In this document: positions 7,542 to 16,217 of the stretch, piece after piece | Layout of the letters: each line of letters opens with the position of its first letter | Numbering within the stretch: position 1 is the first letter of the stretch | Notes under the pieces: generated by a model | The model's input: only the letters and a program-made list of their open reading frames with translations | The model's database searches: none | Told to the model about the DNA's origin: nothing | Position numbers and translations under genes: made by a program | Source: Lachnospiraceae bacterium | GTDB lineage: Bacteria; Bacillota; Clostridia; Lachnospirales; Lachnospiraceae | Direction: 5' to 3' | Assembly (NCBI GenBank): GCA_017500935.1 | Contig: JAFVXW010000006.1 | Location: 1-32,122, forward strand | Length of the DNA: 32,122 nt

Positions 7542-8285
7542 CTACAAATTTTCTTCCATCCATTTCCGGGGACTTAATCCGGTGATCTTTTTAAAAACCC
7601 TTGAAAAATAATAACAGTCCGCAAATCCTGCGTCCCAGGCGATCATCTGTATGGAAAGCCCGGATTTTGGACTTAACCGGAGAAGCTCCCGTGCATATTC
7701 GATTCTTTTATCCGTCAGATACTGCAGCGGCGTTTTGCCGGTTTCCTTAAAAAATATCTTTCTGAAATAATCCTGCGTCATCGGAATCTTTTCCAGCGAC
7801 TTCGAAAGTCTGTAATACGGATTGGACAGATTGCCGATCATATCATTGATGAGCATCTCCACATAGGGATTGCTTTCTTCCCTTTCCGACAATGCCAGCA
7901 AATAATGGTAGAGTACCGAATACAGACTGTCCATGATATTCCTGCAGTTTTTCCGCTTCAGATGATATTCATAGTGAAGCTGTCTGAGAATCAGCAGAAA
8001 ATCATTGTTTTCCGTATCATGAACCTTCAGATAGGTGAGCCGGTTAAAATTTTCGTCTTCAAAATTGTAATGATAATTCTGAAATCCCTGCTCCGAATAA
8101 TCGGTATGCTCCACATTGGGCGGAATCACAAAAATATCCCCTTCCGCAAAAGGAACCACCTCATCCCCAATCTCGACCAAGCCCTGCCCTTTTGTATAAA
8201 GCACTACTTCCCAGAAAGCATGAAGATGCTTTTCCACACGGAAAGTATTTTCAAAAAGCTGTCCCACATACTGTATTTTCGGCAT
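7542..8285 (-). CDS. AraC family transcriptional regulator with cupin sensor domain
   Basis: The 247-residue protein has an N-terminal cupin-like ligand-binding domain (about residues 15-90, with HAFWEVVLYTKGQGLVEIG and GDIFVIPPNVEHTDYSEQG) and a C-terminal pair of helix-turn-helix motifs of the AraC/XylS type (about 155-247). The second motif is typical: IAWDAGFADCYYFSRVFKK followed by TGLSPRKW. Such proteins bind a small molecule, commonly a sugar, and activate nearby operons. It is divergent from the aldo/keto reductase operon, separated by 161 bases, and lies just upstream, in the same direction, of the isomerase/epimerase operon with a 91-base gap. It is therefore the natural candidate to control both units. 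The start at 8285 is preceded by a G-rich site (GGGGGATGT). Confidence 0.9.
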   Translation of the reverse strand: MPKIQYVGQLFENTFRVEKHLHAFWEVVLYTKGQGLVEIGDEVVPFAEGDIFVIPPNVEHTDYSEQGFQNYHYNFEDENFNRLTYLKVHDTENNDFLLILRQLHYEYHLKRKNCRNIMDSLYSVLYHYLLALSEREESNPYVEMLINDMIGNLSNPYYRLSKSLEKIPMTQDYFRKIFFKETGKTPLQYLTDKRIEYARELLRLSPKSGLSIQMIAWDAGFADCYYFSRVFKKITGLSPRKWMEENL

Positions 8286-8446
8286 ACATCCCCCAAAACC
8301 TGCAATGTATCTGTATTCTTACTGTAACACCCATTCTGCCCTGACAGCAAGACACAAATCACATTTATTTTCCTTGTACTGCGCCCCGAAAAATGCTACA
8401 TTTTAACTAATAAGGAAATCATAAATTCTCCAAGGAGGACTTTTAC

Positions 8447-9337
8447 ATGGCACTACATCTTAACTCTCTTACAGATACTTTCACCCTTGCAAACGGCGTG
8501 CAGATTCCCTGCATCGGCTACGGCACCTGGCAGACTCCCGACGGCGAAACCACCCGCGACTGCGTAAAAATGGCGCTGGACGCAGGCTACCGCCACATCG
8601 ACACCGCATTTGCATACGGCAACGAAGCAAGCGTCGGCGAAGGCATCCGTTTATCCGGCGTAAAGCGTGAAGACATCTTTGTAACCACCAAGCACTGGGT
8701 AACCGAACGCGGCTATGAAAAAACCATCAAGGCAGTGGAAGCATCCTTAAAAAATCTGGGCATGGACTACATGGACCTGTATCTGGTTCACTGGCCCTGC
8801 GTAGAAAAGCTCACCCCCGAATGGAAAGAACTCAATGCAGAAACCTGGCGCGGCTTTGAGCGTATGTATCAGGACGGCAAGATCCGTGCACTGGGCGTAA
8901 GCAACTACGAGCAGAAACACTTAGATCCCCTCTGGGAGACCGCCTCCGTAAAACCCATGGTCAACCAGCTGGAATTCCATCCCGGCTACACCCAGATGGA
9001 TAATATTCTTTACAATCAGAAAAAAGGACTTCTCGTACAGGCATGGAGCCCTCTGGGCAGCGGTGCCGTTTTAAATAATGAAGACTTAAAGGCAATCGCA
9101 GCCAAATACAACAAATCCGTAGCCCAGATCTGTGTACGCCTTGCATTACAGTGCGGCATCCTGCCTCTGCCCAAGTCCACCAACGCAGCCCGCATCGCTG
9201 CAAATGCGGAAGTATTTGATTTTGTCATCTCCGACGAAGACGTACAGACCCTGCTTACCTTCCCTCAGCTTGGTTTTTCCGGCTACAGCCCTGAGGACGC
9301 ACCCGCAGACGCACTGGCAGCTTCCCTGGCAGAATAA
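8447..9337 (+). CDS. Aldo/keto reductase
   Basis: This 296-residue cytoplasmic (alpha/beta)8-barrel enzyme should reduce an aldehyde or ketone with NAD(P)H. The catalytic tetrad of the family is in place: Asp52 and Tyr57 (HIDTAFAYGNE), Lys82 (TTKHW) and His115 (LYLVHWP). Further family marks are GVSNYEQKHL (about 150), NQLEFHPGY (about 180) and the C-terminal cofactor segment LPLPKSTNAARIAAN. Length is normal. The ATG at 8447 has AAGGAGGA upstream. The glycyl radical enzyme starts 35 bases after its stop, so they are one operon. Because diol-dehydratase-type glycyl radical enzymes release aldehydes or ketones, this reductase may act on that product; its 2,5-diketogluconate-reductase-like sequence does not by itself reveal the substrate. 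Codon choice is rich in GGC, ATC and CTG, suggesting good expression. Confidence 0.93.
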   Translation: MALHLNSLTDTFTLANGVQIPCIGYGTWQTPDGETTRDCVKMALDAGYRHIDTAFAYGNEASVGEGIRLSGVKREDIFVTTKHWVTERGYEKTIKAVEASLKNLGMDYMDLYLVHWPCVEKLTPEWKELNAETWRGFERMYQDGKIRALGVSNYEQKHLDPLWETASVKPMVNQLEFHPGYTQMDNILYNQKKGLLVQAWSPLGSGAVLNNEDLKAIAAKYNKSVAQICVRLALQCGILPLPKSTNAARIAANAEVFDFVISDEDVQTLLTFPQLGFSGYSPEDAPADALAASLAE

Positions 9338-9372
9338 ACATACCAACCGCTTATCAGACAGGAGGTCATATT

Positions 9373-11481
9373 ATGGACAGCCGCAACCTGGCCCGGATTG
9401 AAAAACTGCGCAATGCCGCAGTCAAACCGGTTCTTTCCTATGAAGAATTTTACTATCACTTTTACCACCGCTATGACCAGATCAAAGAACAGGGCACCTT
9501 CCATGAGCGTTATGCAGACGCCTATGCCTACGCCTTTGACCATATCACACCTTGCATCGATCCCGGCGAACTGATCGTCGGCAAACCTGTTCATTTTCTT
9601 CCCGAAGAAAACCGCGAAGAATGGACTCACCTGAAAAAAACACTGGCTGACCCGATGTGTCCCGCCAATGGTCAGGATTCTCACACGGCACTGGATTATG
9701 CCCTTCTTCTTGAAAAAGGTATGGACGGCGTGATCGATAAAATCAGTGCCTATCAGGAAAAAACCTCCGATCCCGAAAAGATCAGCTACTATCAACTGTG
9801 CAAAAGTGTCTTAAACACCATTGTCCGCTACAGCGAACGCCATGCAGATGCTGCGGCGGCACTGGCAGAAACCTGCACGGATCCCGATACCAGAAAAGAA
9901 CTGGAAAACATTGCCGCCATCTGCCGCAAAGTTCCCAAAAATCCTGCTTCCACACTGCAGGAAGCCATCCAGTCCGTACATTTTTTGTGCTACTGTGTAT
10001 CCTTCTTCCCGCTGCGCTATTTTGCCCAGCAGCAGTTCCAGCTTGGCCGCCCCGACCGCTATCTGTTTCCCTATTATGAAAAAGATCTGGCAGAAGGACG
10101 TATCACCAAAGAAGATGCACAGGTACTTATGGACTGTCTTGCCATCATGATCAACCGCCGTGTCCCCAGCGGACTCTCCAGCGGTTATATGGTGGGCGGA
10201 CGAAAGGCCGACGGCAGCGTTGTGGCCAATGACCTGACTCTGATGGGCATGCAGGCGATCGATGACATCCGTCTGGTTTACCCCTCTGTCGGTCTGTGCT
10301 ACACAGCTGACATGCCCCGCGAATTTTTACAGAAGGCCTGTGACGTTCTTTCCCACGGCCGTTCCCATCCTGCGATCTTCAATGACGACCTGATCGCTGA
10401 CGGTCTGGTTTCCTACGGCATTCCCAAAGAAGACTGCCGCGAATACATACACAGCACCTGCGTGGAGATCACCCCCATTGCAGCCTCCAACTGCTGGGTG
10501 GCTTCCCCTTATGTCAACACTCCCCAGCACCTTCTTGATCTTTTAGACAGAGAATATCCGGATTTTGACACCCTGATGCAGACCTACTATACGCATCTGG
10601 ACAATACCATCCGCGCAAACTACGAAGAACAGGAAGCCATGCGCCTGACCCACCTTGACAAGATGATCCATCCTCTGCAGTCCTGCTTTACCAATGACTG
10701 TCTGGCACAGGGCATCGACAATGAAAAGGGCGGCGCGCGCTACAACTGGGTAATGCCCAGCTTCGTAGGTGTGGGTAACCTTGTAGATTCTCTCGAAGTC
10801 ATCAGACAGCTTGTTTTCAACCAGAAAAAGCTGACCTTTGCCCAGTTAAAAGCCCTTCTGGACACAGACTTTGAAGGTCAGGAGGCCCTGCGTCTGCAGA
10901 TGCTTGAAAAAGTAGGCAAATACGGCAACAGCATCGACGAAGTAGACTGCATGTACGGCGAGATCACCCGTCATATCGTGGCAGAATGCAAAAAATACAC
11001 CCACAGCTATCCAAACGGCAATGTGGTTCCCAGCGTATTCTGCTGGATCATGCATGAACATTTAGGCCGCGCCACCGGTGCAACCCCCGACGGCCGCAAA
11101 GCCGGATTCCCCTTCGGTGACGGCTCCGGTCCCTGTCAGGGCAGAGAATTCAACGGCCCCACCGCCTCCATCCTCTCCTCCACCAGCTGGAGCCATAAAG
11201 AGATGATCGGCGGCGTAGCGGTCAACATGAAATTCTCCAAAAAGACCTTCACTCAGGAATCCTGTGAAAAAGTAGCAGCTCTCATCACCACCTACATGGC
11301 CCGCGGCGGTTTCGAGATCCAGATCAATGTCACCGATAAAGACACCCTGATCGCAGCCCAGAACAATCCCGAGCAGTATCAGGATCTGGTAGTGCGTATC
11401 GGCGGCTACAGCGACTACTTCACAAGACTTTCCCCGCAGATGCAGGCCGAAGTCATTTTAAGAACCGAACACGAAATCTGA
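9373..11481 (+). CDS. Glycyl radical enzyme of the dehydratase/lyase type, substrate unknown
   Basis: The 702-residue protein belongs to the pyruvate formate-lyase/glycerol dehydratase superfamily, which use a stored glycyl radical to make a cysteine thiyl radical. The active-site Cys is at 363 in HSTCVEITPIAA, and the following Glu365 gives the CxE signature shared by glycerol/propanediol dehydratases, choline and isethionate lyases and 4-hydroxyproline dehydratase; formate lyases have two adjacent Cys instead. The glycyl radical loop is VVRIGGYSDYF with the radical site at Gly678, 24 residues from the C-terminus, as expected. The segment between the two (SHPAIFNDDLIADGL, SSGYMVGGRKADG) is complete. 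At 702 residues it is shorter than the usual 780-850 of characterised members, and TPIAASNCWVASPYVN after the CxE motif does not match any characterised class that I can name. Its activase follows 8 bases later and a reductase precedes it. Confidence 0.93.
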   Translation: MDSRNLARIEKLRNAAVKPVLSYEEFYYHFYHRYDQIKEQGTFHERYADAYAYAFDHITPCIDPGELIVGKPVHFLPEENREEWTHLKKTLADPMCPANGQDSHTALDYALLLEKGMDGVIDKISAYQEKTSDPEKISYYQLCKSVLNTIVRYSERHADAAAALAETCTDPDTRKELENIAAICRKVPKNPASTLQEAIQSVHFLCYCVSFFPLRYFAQQQFQLGRPDRYLFPYYEKDLAEGRITKEDAQVLMDCLAIMINRRVPSGLSSGYMVGGRKADGSVVANDLTLMGMQAIDDIRLVYPSVGLCYTADMPREFLQKACDVLSHGRSHPAIFNDDLIADGLVSYGIPKEDCREYIHSTCVEITPIAASNCWVASPYVNTPQHLLDLLDREYPDFDTLMQTYYTHLDNTIRANYEEQEAMRLTHLDKMIHPLQSCFTNDCLAQGIDNEKGGARYNWVMPSFVGVGNLVDSLEVIRQLVFNQKKLTFAQLKALLDTDFEGQEALRLQMLEKVGKYGNSIDEVDCMYGEITRHIVAECKKYTHSYPNGNVVPSVFCWIMHEHLGRATGATPDGRKAGFPFGDGSGPCQGREFNGPTASILSSTSWSHKEMIGGVAVNMKFSKKTFTQESCEKVAALITTYMARGGFEIQINVTDKDTLIAAQNNPEQYQDLVVRIGGYSDYFTRLSPQMQAEVILRTEHEI

Positions 11482-11489
11482 GGTATATC

Positions 11490-12392
11490 ATGAACGGAAC
11501 TATTTTTAACATCCAGCGCTTCTGCGTACAGGACGGCCCCGGCATCCGCACCACTGTCTTTTTAAAGGGATGCCCCTTACGCTGCATCTGGTGCCACAAT
11601 CCGGAATCCCAGACAGTGCATCAGGAAATCCTCTACCAGCCCCGCCAGTGCATCGGCTGTATGGCCTGCGCATCCGTCTGCCCTAATGGCTGCCATGAGA
11701 TGACCGAAGAAGGCCATATCTTCAACCGTGAAAAATGCACCCGCTGCGGTGCCTGCACACAGGCCTGCCCCGGCAGCGCCCTGGAGCTTTGCGGCCGCAG
11801 TGTCACCGTAGAAGAAGTCTTAAAAGAAGTCAAAAAAGATGCGCCCTTCTACGAAAACAGCAACGGCGGCATGACCCTCTCCGGCGGCGAACCCATGGCA
11901 CAGCCCGCCTTTTCTCTGGCACTTGCACAGGCTGCAAAGGAAGCAGGTTTACATGTCTGCATGGAAACCTGCGGTTTTGCCACCGAAGAAAACATGCGGC
12001 AGATCGCGCAGTATGTAGACCTGTTCTATTTTGACTACAAGCTGGACACCGCTGCAGACCACGAAAAGTTTACCGGTGTATCCAACGACCGTATTCTTGC
12101 CAATCTGGAACTGTTAAACAGCCTTGGCGCAGACGTGACCCTGCGCTGCCCCATCATCCCGGATGTAAACTTCTGTCAGCCACACTTTGAAGCGATCTCC
12201 GCTCTTGCCAAACGCATAGACTGCATTACTGAGATCCATCTGCTGCCCTACCATCCCCTGGGCATCGACAAAGCCAAACGCATGGGCATTGAACCGGCCT
12301 TTGCAGATGAAGATTTCCTTGATAAGAAAGAGCTGATGCCCTGGAAAGAATTTGTGGAAAAGGAATCCGGAAAGAAAGTTGTGATCTTCTAA
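11490..12392 (+). CDS. Glycyl radical enzyme activase, radical SAM
   Basis: This 300-residue enzyme should install the glycyl radical on the neighbouring enzyme by reductive cleavage of S-adenosylmethionine. The radical SAM cluster motif CxxxCxxC is at residues 28-35 (GCPLRCIWCHNPE). It is followed by an insertion with two ferredoxin-type clusters, CIGCMACASVCPNGC and CTRCGACTQACPG, as in the activases of non-formate-lyase glycyl radical enzymes. The GGE motif (MTLSGGEPMAQP) that binds SAM is near residue 130, and LRCPIIPDVN near 210. Start ATG at 11490 has a TGAGG site overlapping the end of the upstream gene, so translation is probably coupled. It ends the operon, with a strong terminator 20 bases downstream. 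The pairing defines a complete functional unit. Confidence 0.95.
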   Translation: MNGTIFNIQRFCVQDGPGIRTTVFLKGCPLRCIWCHNPESQTVHQEILYQPRQCIGCMACASVCPNGCHEMTEEGHIFNREKCTRCGACTQACPGSALELCGRSVTVEEVLKEVKKDAPFYENSNGGMTLSGGEPMAQPAFSLALAQAAKEAGLHVCMETCGFATEENMRQIAQYVDLFYFDYKLDTAADHEKFTGVSNDRILANLELLNSLGADVTLRCPIIPDVNFCQPHFEAISALAKRIDCITEIHLLPYHPLGIDKAKRMGIEPAFADEDFLDKKELMPWKEFVEKESGKKVVIF

Positions 12393-12411
12393 AACAGAAT
12401 CAGACAAAATT

Positions 12412-12450
12412 ACCGGCGGTATGTGCCCACGCACACACCGCCGGTTTTAT
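12412..12450 (+). terminator. Terminator of the glycyl radical enzyme operon
   Basis: ACCGGCGGT (12412-12420) pairs with ACCGCCGGT (12437-12445), with an inner GTGC/GCAC stem, followed by TTTATTT. It lies between convergent genes; the minus-strand tail is poor in T, so it serves mainly the plus strand. Confidence 0.85.
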
Positions 12451-12470
12451 TTCACATCTTTTTTAGATTT

Positions 12471-14279
12471 TTATACATAATACTGCGCCTGCGCATCCCA
12501 TAATTCCCGATACTTCCCATCAGTCTGGGCATACAGCTTTTCATGACTGCCCTGGCTTATGATCCGGCCGGAATCAAATACTGCGATCTTATCACAAAAC
12601 CTGCAGGACGCCAGACGATGACTGATATAAATTGCTGTCTTATTCCCCACAATCTCATTGAACCGGCTGTACACCTCATATTCCGCCACCGGATCCAGCG
12701 CTGCTGTGGGTTCATCCAGCACAATGAACGGTGCGTCCTTGTATAAGGCCCGGGCAAGTGCGATCTTCTGTGCTTCTCCGCCGGAAACCTCCACACCGTT
12801 TTCTGCAAAATCCCGGTACAGACAGGTTTGAAGCCCCTCCTGCATCTCCTCCAGCCTCTGCCCAAAGCCTGCTGCCGCAAGACATGCCTCTACTCTGTCC
12901 GCATCATAATGCTCTGCACACGCCACATTCTGTCCCAGTGAAAAGGAAAACAGTTTAAAATCCTGAAATACTACAGAAAAGACCGCCATATATTCGTCAT
13001 AATCATATTTCTGAATATTTACGCCGTTTAGTAAAATCTCCCCCTCCGTGGGATCATACAAACGGCACAGCAGCTTGATAAAGGTGGTTTTACCGCTGCC
13101 GTTTTCACCTACCACCGCGAGCTTTTGACCTACCTTAAACTTCAGGTTCACATGGCGCAGCGCATAAGCTTCTGTATTGGGATAGCGAAAAGACACATCC
13201 CGAAACTCCACATCATACTCATTGTCATCCCGCTTTTCCACAGTCAAAGATCCCTTATACATGGGATTGGGAATATCCAGCCAGGAAAAATACCGTTTTA
13301 GATAAGTGTTATTAACCGCTGTCCGCTGCAGAGCCAATGCCAGCCTGGACACACCGTTTAAGAGCAGCAGAAGGCAGGACACATATTTGACAATGGATCC
13401 GGCAGACAATGTACCCGAAACTGCCGCACCAATCAGCGTTATATAGGCAAAAATTTTCAGCAGCTCCCGCAAAAGCACCGCCGGAAACGTGCAGATCACC
13501 TGTTTTTTACTGCTTTGATGATAAGCACTGTTCAGCTTTCCATCCACTTCCATAAAATCGCGCAGGAGTCTTTTTTCCATTCCATAAATCCGGATGTCCT
13601 TACCGGAATGATAATCTTTGACATAGTTTTCAAATTTGTCACTGTAGACATTGGCATCCACACAGCTCTCATAAAAGTTCATCAGAGCCAGCTCACTCTT
13701 TGAACTTCCCCAAACCTGCAAAACCACTGTCAAAAGCAGCAAGCCTATGATTGCAAATCTCATCACTTCCGGAATCTCATCTATTGCCAAAAAAGAACCT
13801 GCCATCGCCAGACTGGCAATGATACTGACAGTGGAAAACACCAGCATTTCCAATGTACTCAAAAACATCCAGCTGCAGTAGCCGGTCTGCCTTTCTTTTT
13901 TGATCCGCTCACGCTGTGCATATACGCTGCTGTCTTCAATGGACGCATATGCCATACCCATTGTCTTTAGAGACAGCATCCAGCGCTCTGAGCGCTCCAG
14001 TTCTTCACATTTTTGACGTTCCACTGCCATGGCATATGTCTGGATCATTTTTAACAGAAAAACGCTTCCCACAGTAATCCCTGCATACGTCAGCAAAACT
14101 TCACTGCTTCTGCCTTCGATCAGTCCGTCGATCAGCTTCGCGCTGAAATATACCGGTACATAGGGTAAAATTGCCTCCACAAAGCTGCGCAGCACAATAC
14201 AGCCTATATACACACGGGAACAACAAAACAACATCCGCGCAATACGGCCAAAAATCGAAACATGCTCCCTAAACGTCAT
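12471..14279 (-). CDS. ABC transporter, fused permease/ATPase (second half-transporter)
   Basis: The 602-residue protein has an N-terminal membrane domain with about six helices (first ~320 residues) fused to an ATPase domain. Walker A is GENGSGKTT starting at residue 391, the Q loop is in VFQDFKLFSFSLG, the signature is VSGGEAQKIALARALY and Walker B is FIVLDEPTAALDP; the switch His is in YISHRLAS. This is an ABCB-type exporter half. Its ATG overlaps the stop of the preceding ABC gene by four bases (ATGA), so the two are coupled and very likely form a heterodimer. The product should sit in the cytoplasmic membrane. No peptidase domain is present, so it does not process leader peptides itself. 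It is the last gene of the operon headed by the LytTR regulator. Cargo is unknown: peptide, lipid or drug are all possible. Confidence 0.93.
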   Translation of the reverse strand: MTFREHVSIFGRIARMLFCCSRVYIGCIVLRSFVEAILPYVPVYFSAKLIDGLIEGRSSEVLLTYAGITVGSVFLLKMIQTYAMAVERQKCEELERSERWMLSLKTMGMAYASIEDSSVYAQRERIKKERQTGYCSWMFLSTLEMLVFSTVSIIASLAMAGSFLAIDEIPEVMRFAIIGLLLLTVVLQVWGSSKSELALMNFYESCVDANVYSDKFENYVKDYHSGKDIRIYGMEKRLLRDFMEVDGKLNSAYHQSSKKQVICTFPAVLLRELLKIFAYITLIGAAVSGTLSAGSIVKYVSCLLLLLNGVSRLALALQRTAVNNTYLKRYFSWLDIPNPMYKGSLTVEKRDDNEYDVEFRDVSFRYPNTEAYALRHVNLKFKVGQKLAVVGENGSGKTTFIKLLCRLYDPTEGEILLNGVNIQKYDYDEYMAVFSVVFQDFKLFSFSLGQNVACAEHYDADRVEACLAAAGFGQRLEEMQEGLQTCLYRDFAENGVEVSGGEAQKIALARALYKDAPFIVLDEPTAALDPVAEYEVYSRFNEIVGNKTAIYISHRLASCRFCDKIAVFDSGRIISQGSHEKLYAQTDGKYRELWDAQAQYYV

Positions 14280-16114
14280 GCCGTTGTCTCCTTTCCCCAG
14301 TCCTCCTGATACCAGCAGCTTTGCATCTCATACAGTTTTCTGTATTCGCCGCCTGCTGCCATCAGCTCCTCATGCGTTCCCACCTCTGCGATCTGTCCCT
14401 CTTTCAAAAAGAAAATTCTGTCGCAAAACCGCGTGGAAGCCAATCTGTGAGAAACAAACAATGCGGTCTTACCGGCCGTCATCTTCTGATATTCCTCATA
14501 AATCCTGCTTTCTGCAATGGGATCCAGCGCTGCCGTGGGTTCATCCAGCACAAGCATCGGCGCATCCTTATATAACGCCCGTGCCAGCATCAGTTTCTGA
14601 AGTTCTCCGCCGGAAAGTTCAATTCCGTCTCCATGAACCTGTTTATCCAGTTTTGACAAAATCCCCTGTGGAAGAGTCTTAAGCTTTTCAGAAAGTCCCG
14701 CCTGCTCCATACACATCCCTGCACGTTTCAGATCCGTTTCTTCCAAAGCCTTCCCGGAAATCGTCTCCGCCAATGTAAAAAAGGCAGTCTTTACATCCTG
14801 AAAAACAGCGGAAAACAGCCGAGAATAGTCTCTGCGCAAAAACTGCTCTGCAGGAACACCATTTACCAATATCCTGCCCTCTGTGGGACTGTAAAGTCCG
14901 CATAAAAGCTTAACCAGCGTTGTTTTACCGGCACCGTTTAAACCCACAACCGCAATCTTTTCCCCTTCCCGGATCGTAAAGGAAATATCCCGGATCGTAT
15001 TCTCCTGCGCACCCTCATAACAAAACTTTACATGCTCAAAACAGATCTTAGGTGCCTTTTCCAGATGTTTTTCTATCTGCGCACTGCCGCTTCCATCCCA
15101 GTCAGGATATTCCAGATATTCCCGGATATCACAGATTTTCAGACTTCTTCTGTTCAGATTCTGCCAGTTTGTCATAAGTTTTCCGACCCATTCGGCAAAA
15201 CTGGAAATCGCCGCAAAATACAGCACAAATTTATCCACCGTAATATTTCCCTGCAGAACTTTGGAAATCAGGATGGCATAGGCTGCACCGTCCCGGACAA
15301 GGATCACGCAAAGATCTGCGGCCCTGGCACCAAACTCTCTGATGATCAGCTTTTTGTCCCATTCACTGCGCTCTTTGCAAAGCAGTGCAAACACCTCTGC
15401 AAACCATCCCGCCATCCCATAAAGCCGGATATCCTTGGCAACCGCAAAATCCGAGGGTTTATTCTGTACATACACAAGCTTTCTGTCAACTTCCACCAGT
15501 TTTTCCTGCTGCGCATACTCCCATTTCTGCCATGCATGCACACAAAACCAGTTGATGGCAGGTGCAATGGTCAAAATCGGCAAAAGCCACGGATTTACTC
15601 CTAAGATCACCGACCCAAACAACAAATAACAGATCACACTTTCTGTAAGCCCCCAGAAACACTGTGGGAAAGACAGCAGCGGATTCACACCGTTCCACAT
15701 ATAAGTAGCCATTACTGCCCGTTCATATAAATCCGTCACACTCTTTTTTTCAAAAATCTGAAAAAACAAAGCCATGGATTTTTCATGTACCTGTGCATTC
15801 ACCTGTGTGCGGTAAACATTCAAATGCGCATCCTGCAGCGTCCCGATCAGATGTATTCCTGCATTGGCAAAAAGCATCACAAGCAATACGCCTCCCACTG
15901 CAAGCATCGCCTGTACGGCACTCTGCCCGCCGCTTACCTGTGCCACCACCAGCGACGGCAGATACACCTCAGTCCATGCCAGTCCGATCTGCAAAGGCAC
16001 TATGGCAAACAGCATCCAGAATGCTGTCGGCGAAGCTTTCAAAAGCCCCCGCAGACTCCATCCCACATTGCTGTATACCGGTTTATAAGGTTTCTTCTTT
16101 TCTTTCAAACCCAA
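14276..16114 (-). CDS. ABC transporter, fused permease/ATPase (first half-transporter)
   Basis: The 612-residue exporter half has a basic N-terminus (MGLKEKKKPYKP), about six membrane helices and a C-terminal ATPase domain. Walker A is GLNGAGKTT from residue 391, the same position as in its partner, with the signature LSGGELQKLMLARALY, Walker B LVLDEPTAALDP and the switch His in FVSHRLAS. All catalytic elements are present in both halves, so no degenerate site is obvious. It follows the histidine kinase gene by about 100 bases and overlaps the second ABC gene. An ABC exporter pair directly downstream of a LytTR/GHKL two-component system is a recurring arrangement in Firmicutes for export of or resistance to peptides and antibiotics. 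The particular substrate is not indicated here. Confidence 0.93.
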   Translation of the reverse strand: MGLKEKKKPYKPVYSNVGWSLRGLLKASPTAFWMLFAIVPLQIGLAWTEVYLPSLVVAQVSGGQSAVQAMLAVGGVLLVMLFANAGIHLIGTLQDAHLNVYRTQVNAQVHEKSMALFFQIFEKKSVTDLYERAVMATYMWNGVNPLLSFPQCFWGLTESVICYLLFGSVILGVNPWLLPILTIAPAINWFCVHAWQKWEYAQQEKLVEVDRKLVYVQNKPSDFAVAKDIRLYGMAGWFAEVFALLCKERSEWDKKLIIREFGARAADLCVILVRDGAAYAILISKVLQGNITVDKFVLYFAAISSFAEWVGKLMTNWQNLNRRSLKICDIREYLEYPDWDGSGSAQIEKHLEKAPKICFEHVKFCYEGAQENTIRDISFTIREGEKIAVVGLNGAGKTTLVKLLCGLYSPTEGRILVNGVPAEQFLRRDYSRLFSAVFQDVKTAFFTLAETISGKALEETDLKRAGMCMEQAGLSEKLKTLPQGILSKLDKQVHGDGIELSGGELQKLMLARALYKDAPMLVLDEPTAALDPIAESRIYEEYQKMTAGKTALFVSHRLASTRFCDRIFFLKEGQIAEVGTHEELMAAGGEYRKLYEMQSCWYQEDWGKETTA

Positions 16115-16217
16115 CCACCTCCTGTGCTCTCACACTACCATAGATTCTTTCAAAAAAAGCAATTCGTGCGCGAAATGCTCTCTCACATACCCGAATTGCT
16201 TCTTCTTTTATTTTTCT

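Noticed and set aside
6956-7585. Plus-strand 209-codon open frame antisense to the cupin-like gene
   Set aside because: No ribosome binding site or family resemblance; the minus-strand gene has a start site, operon context and metal motif.
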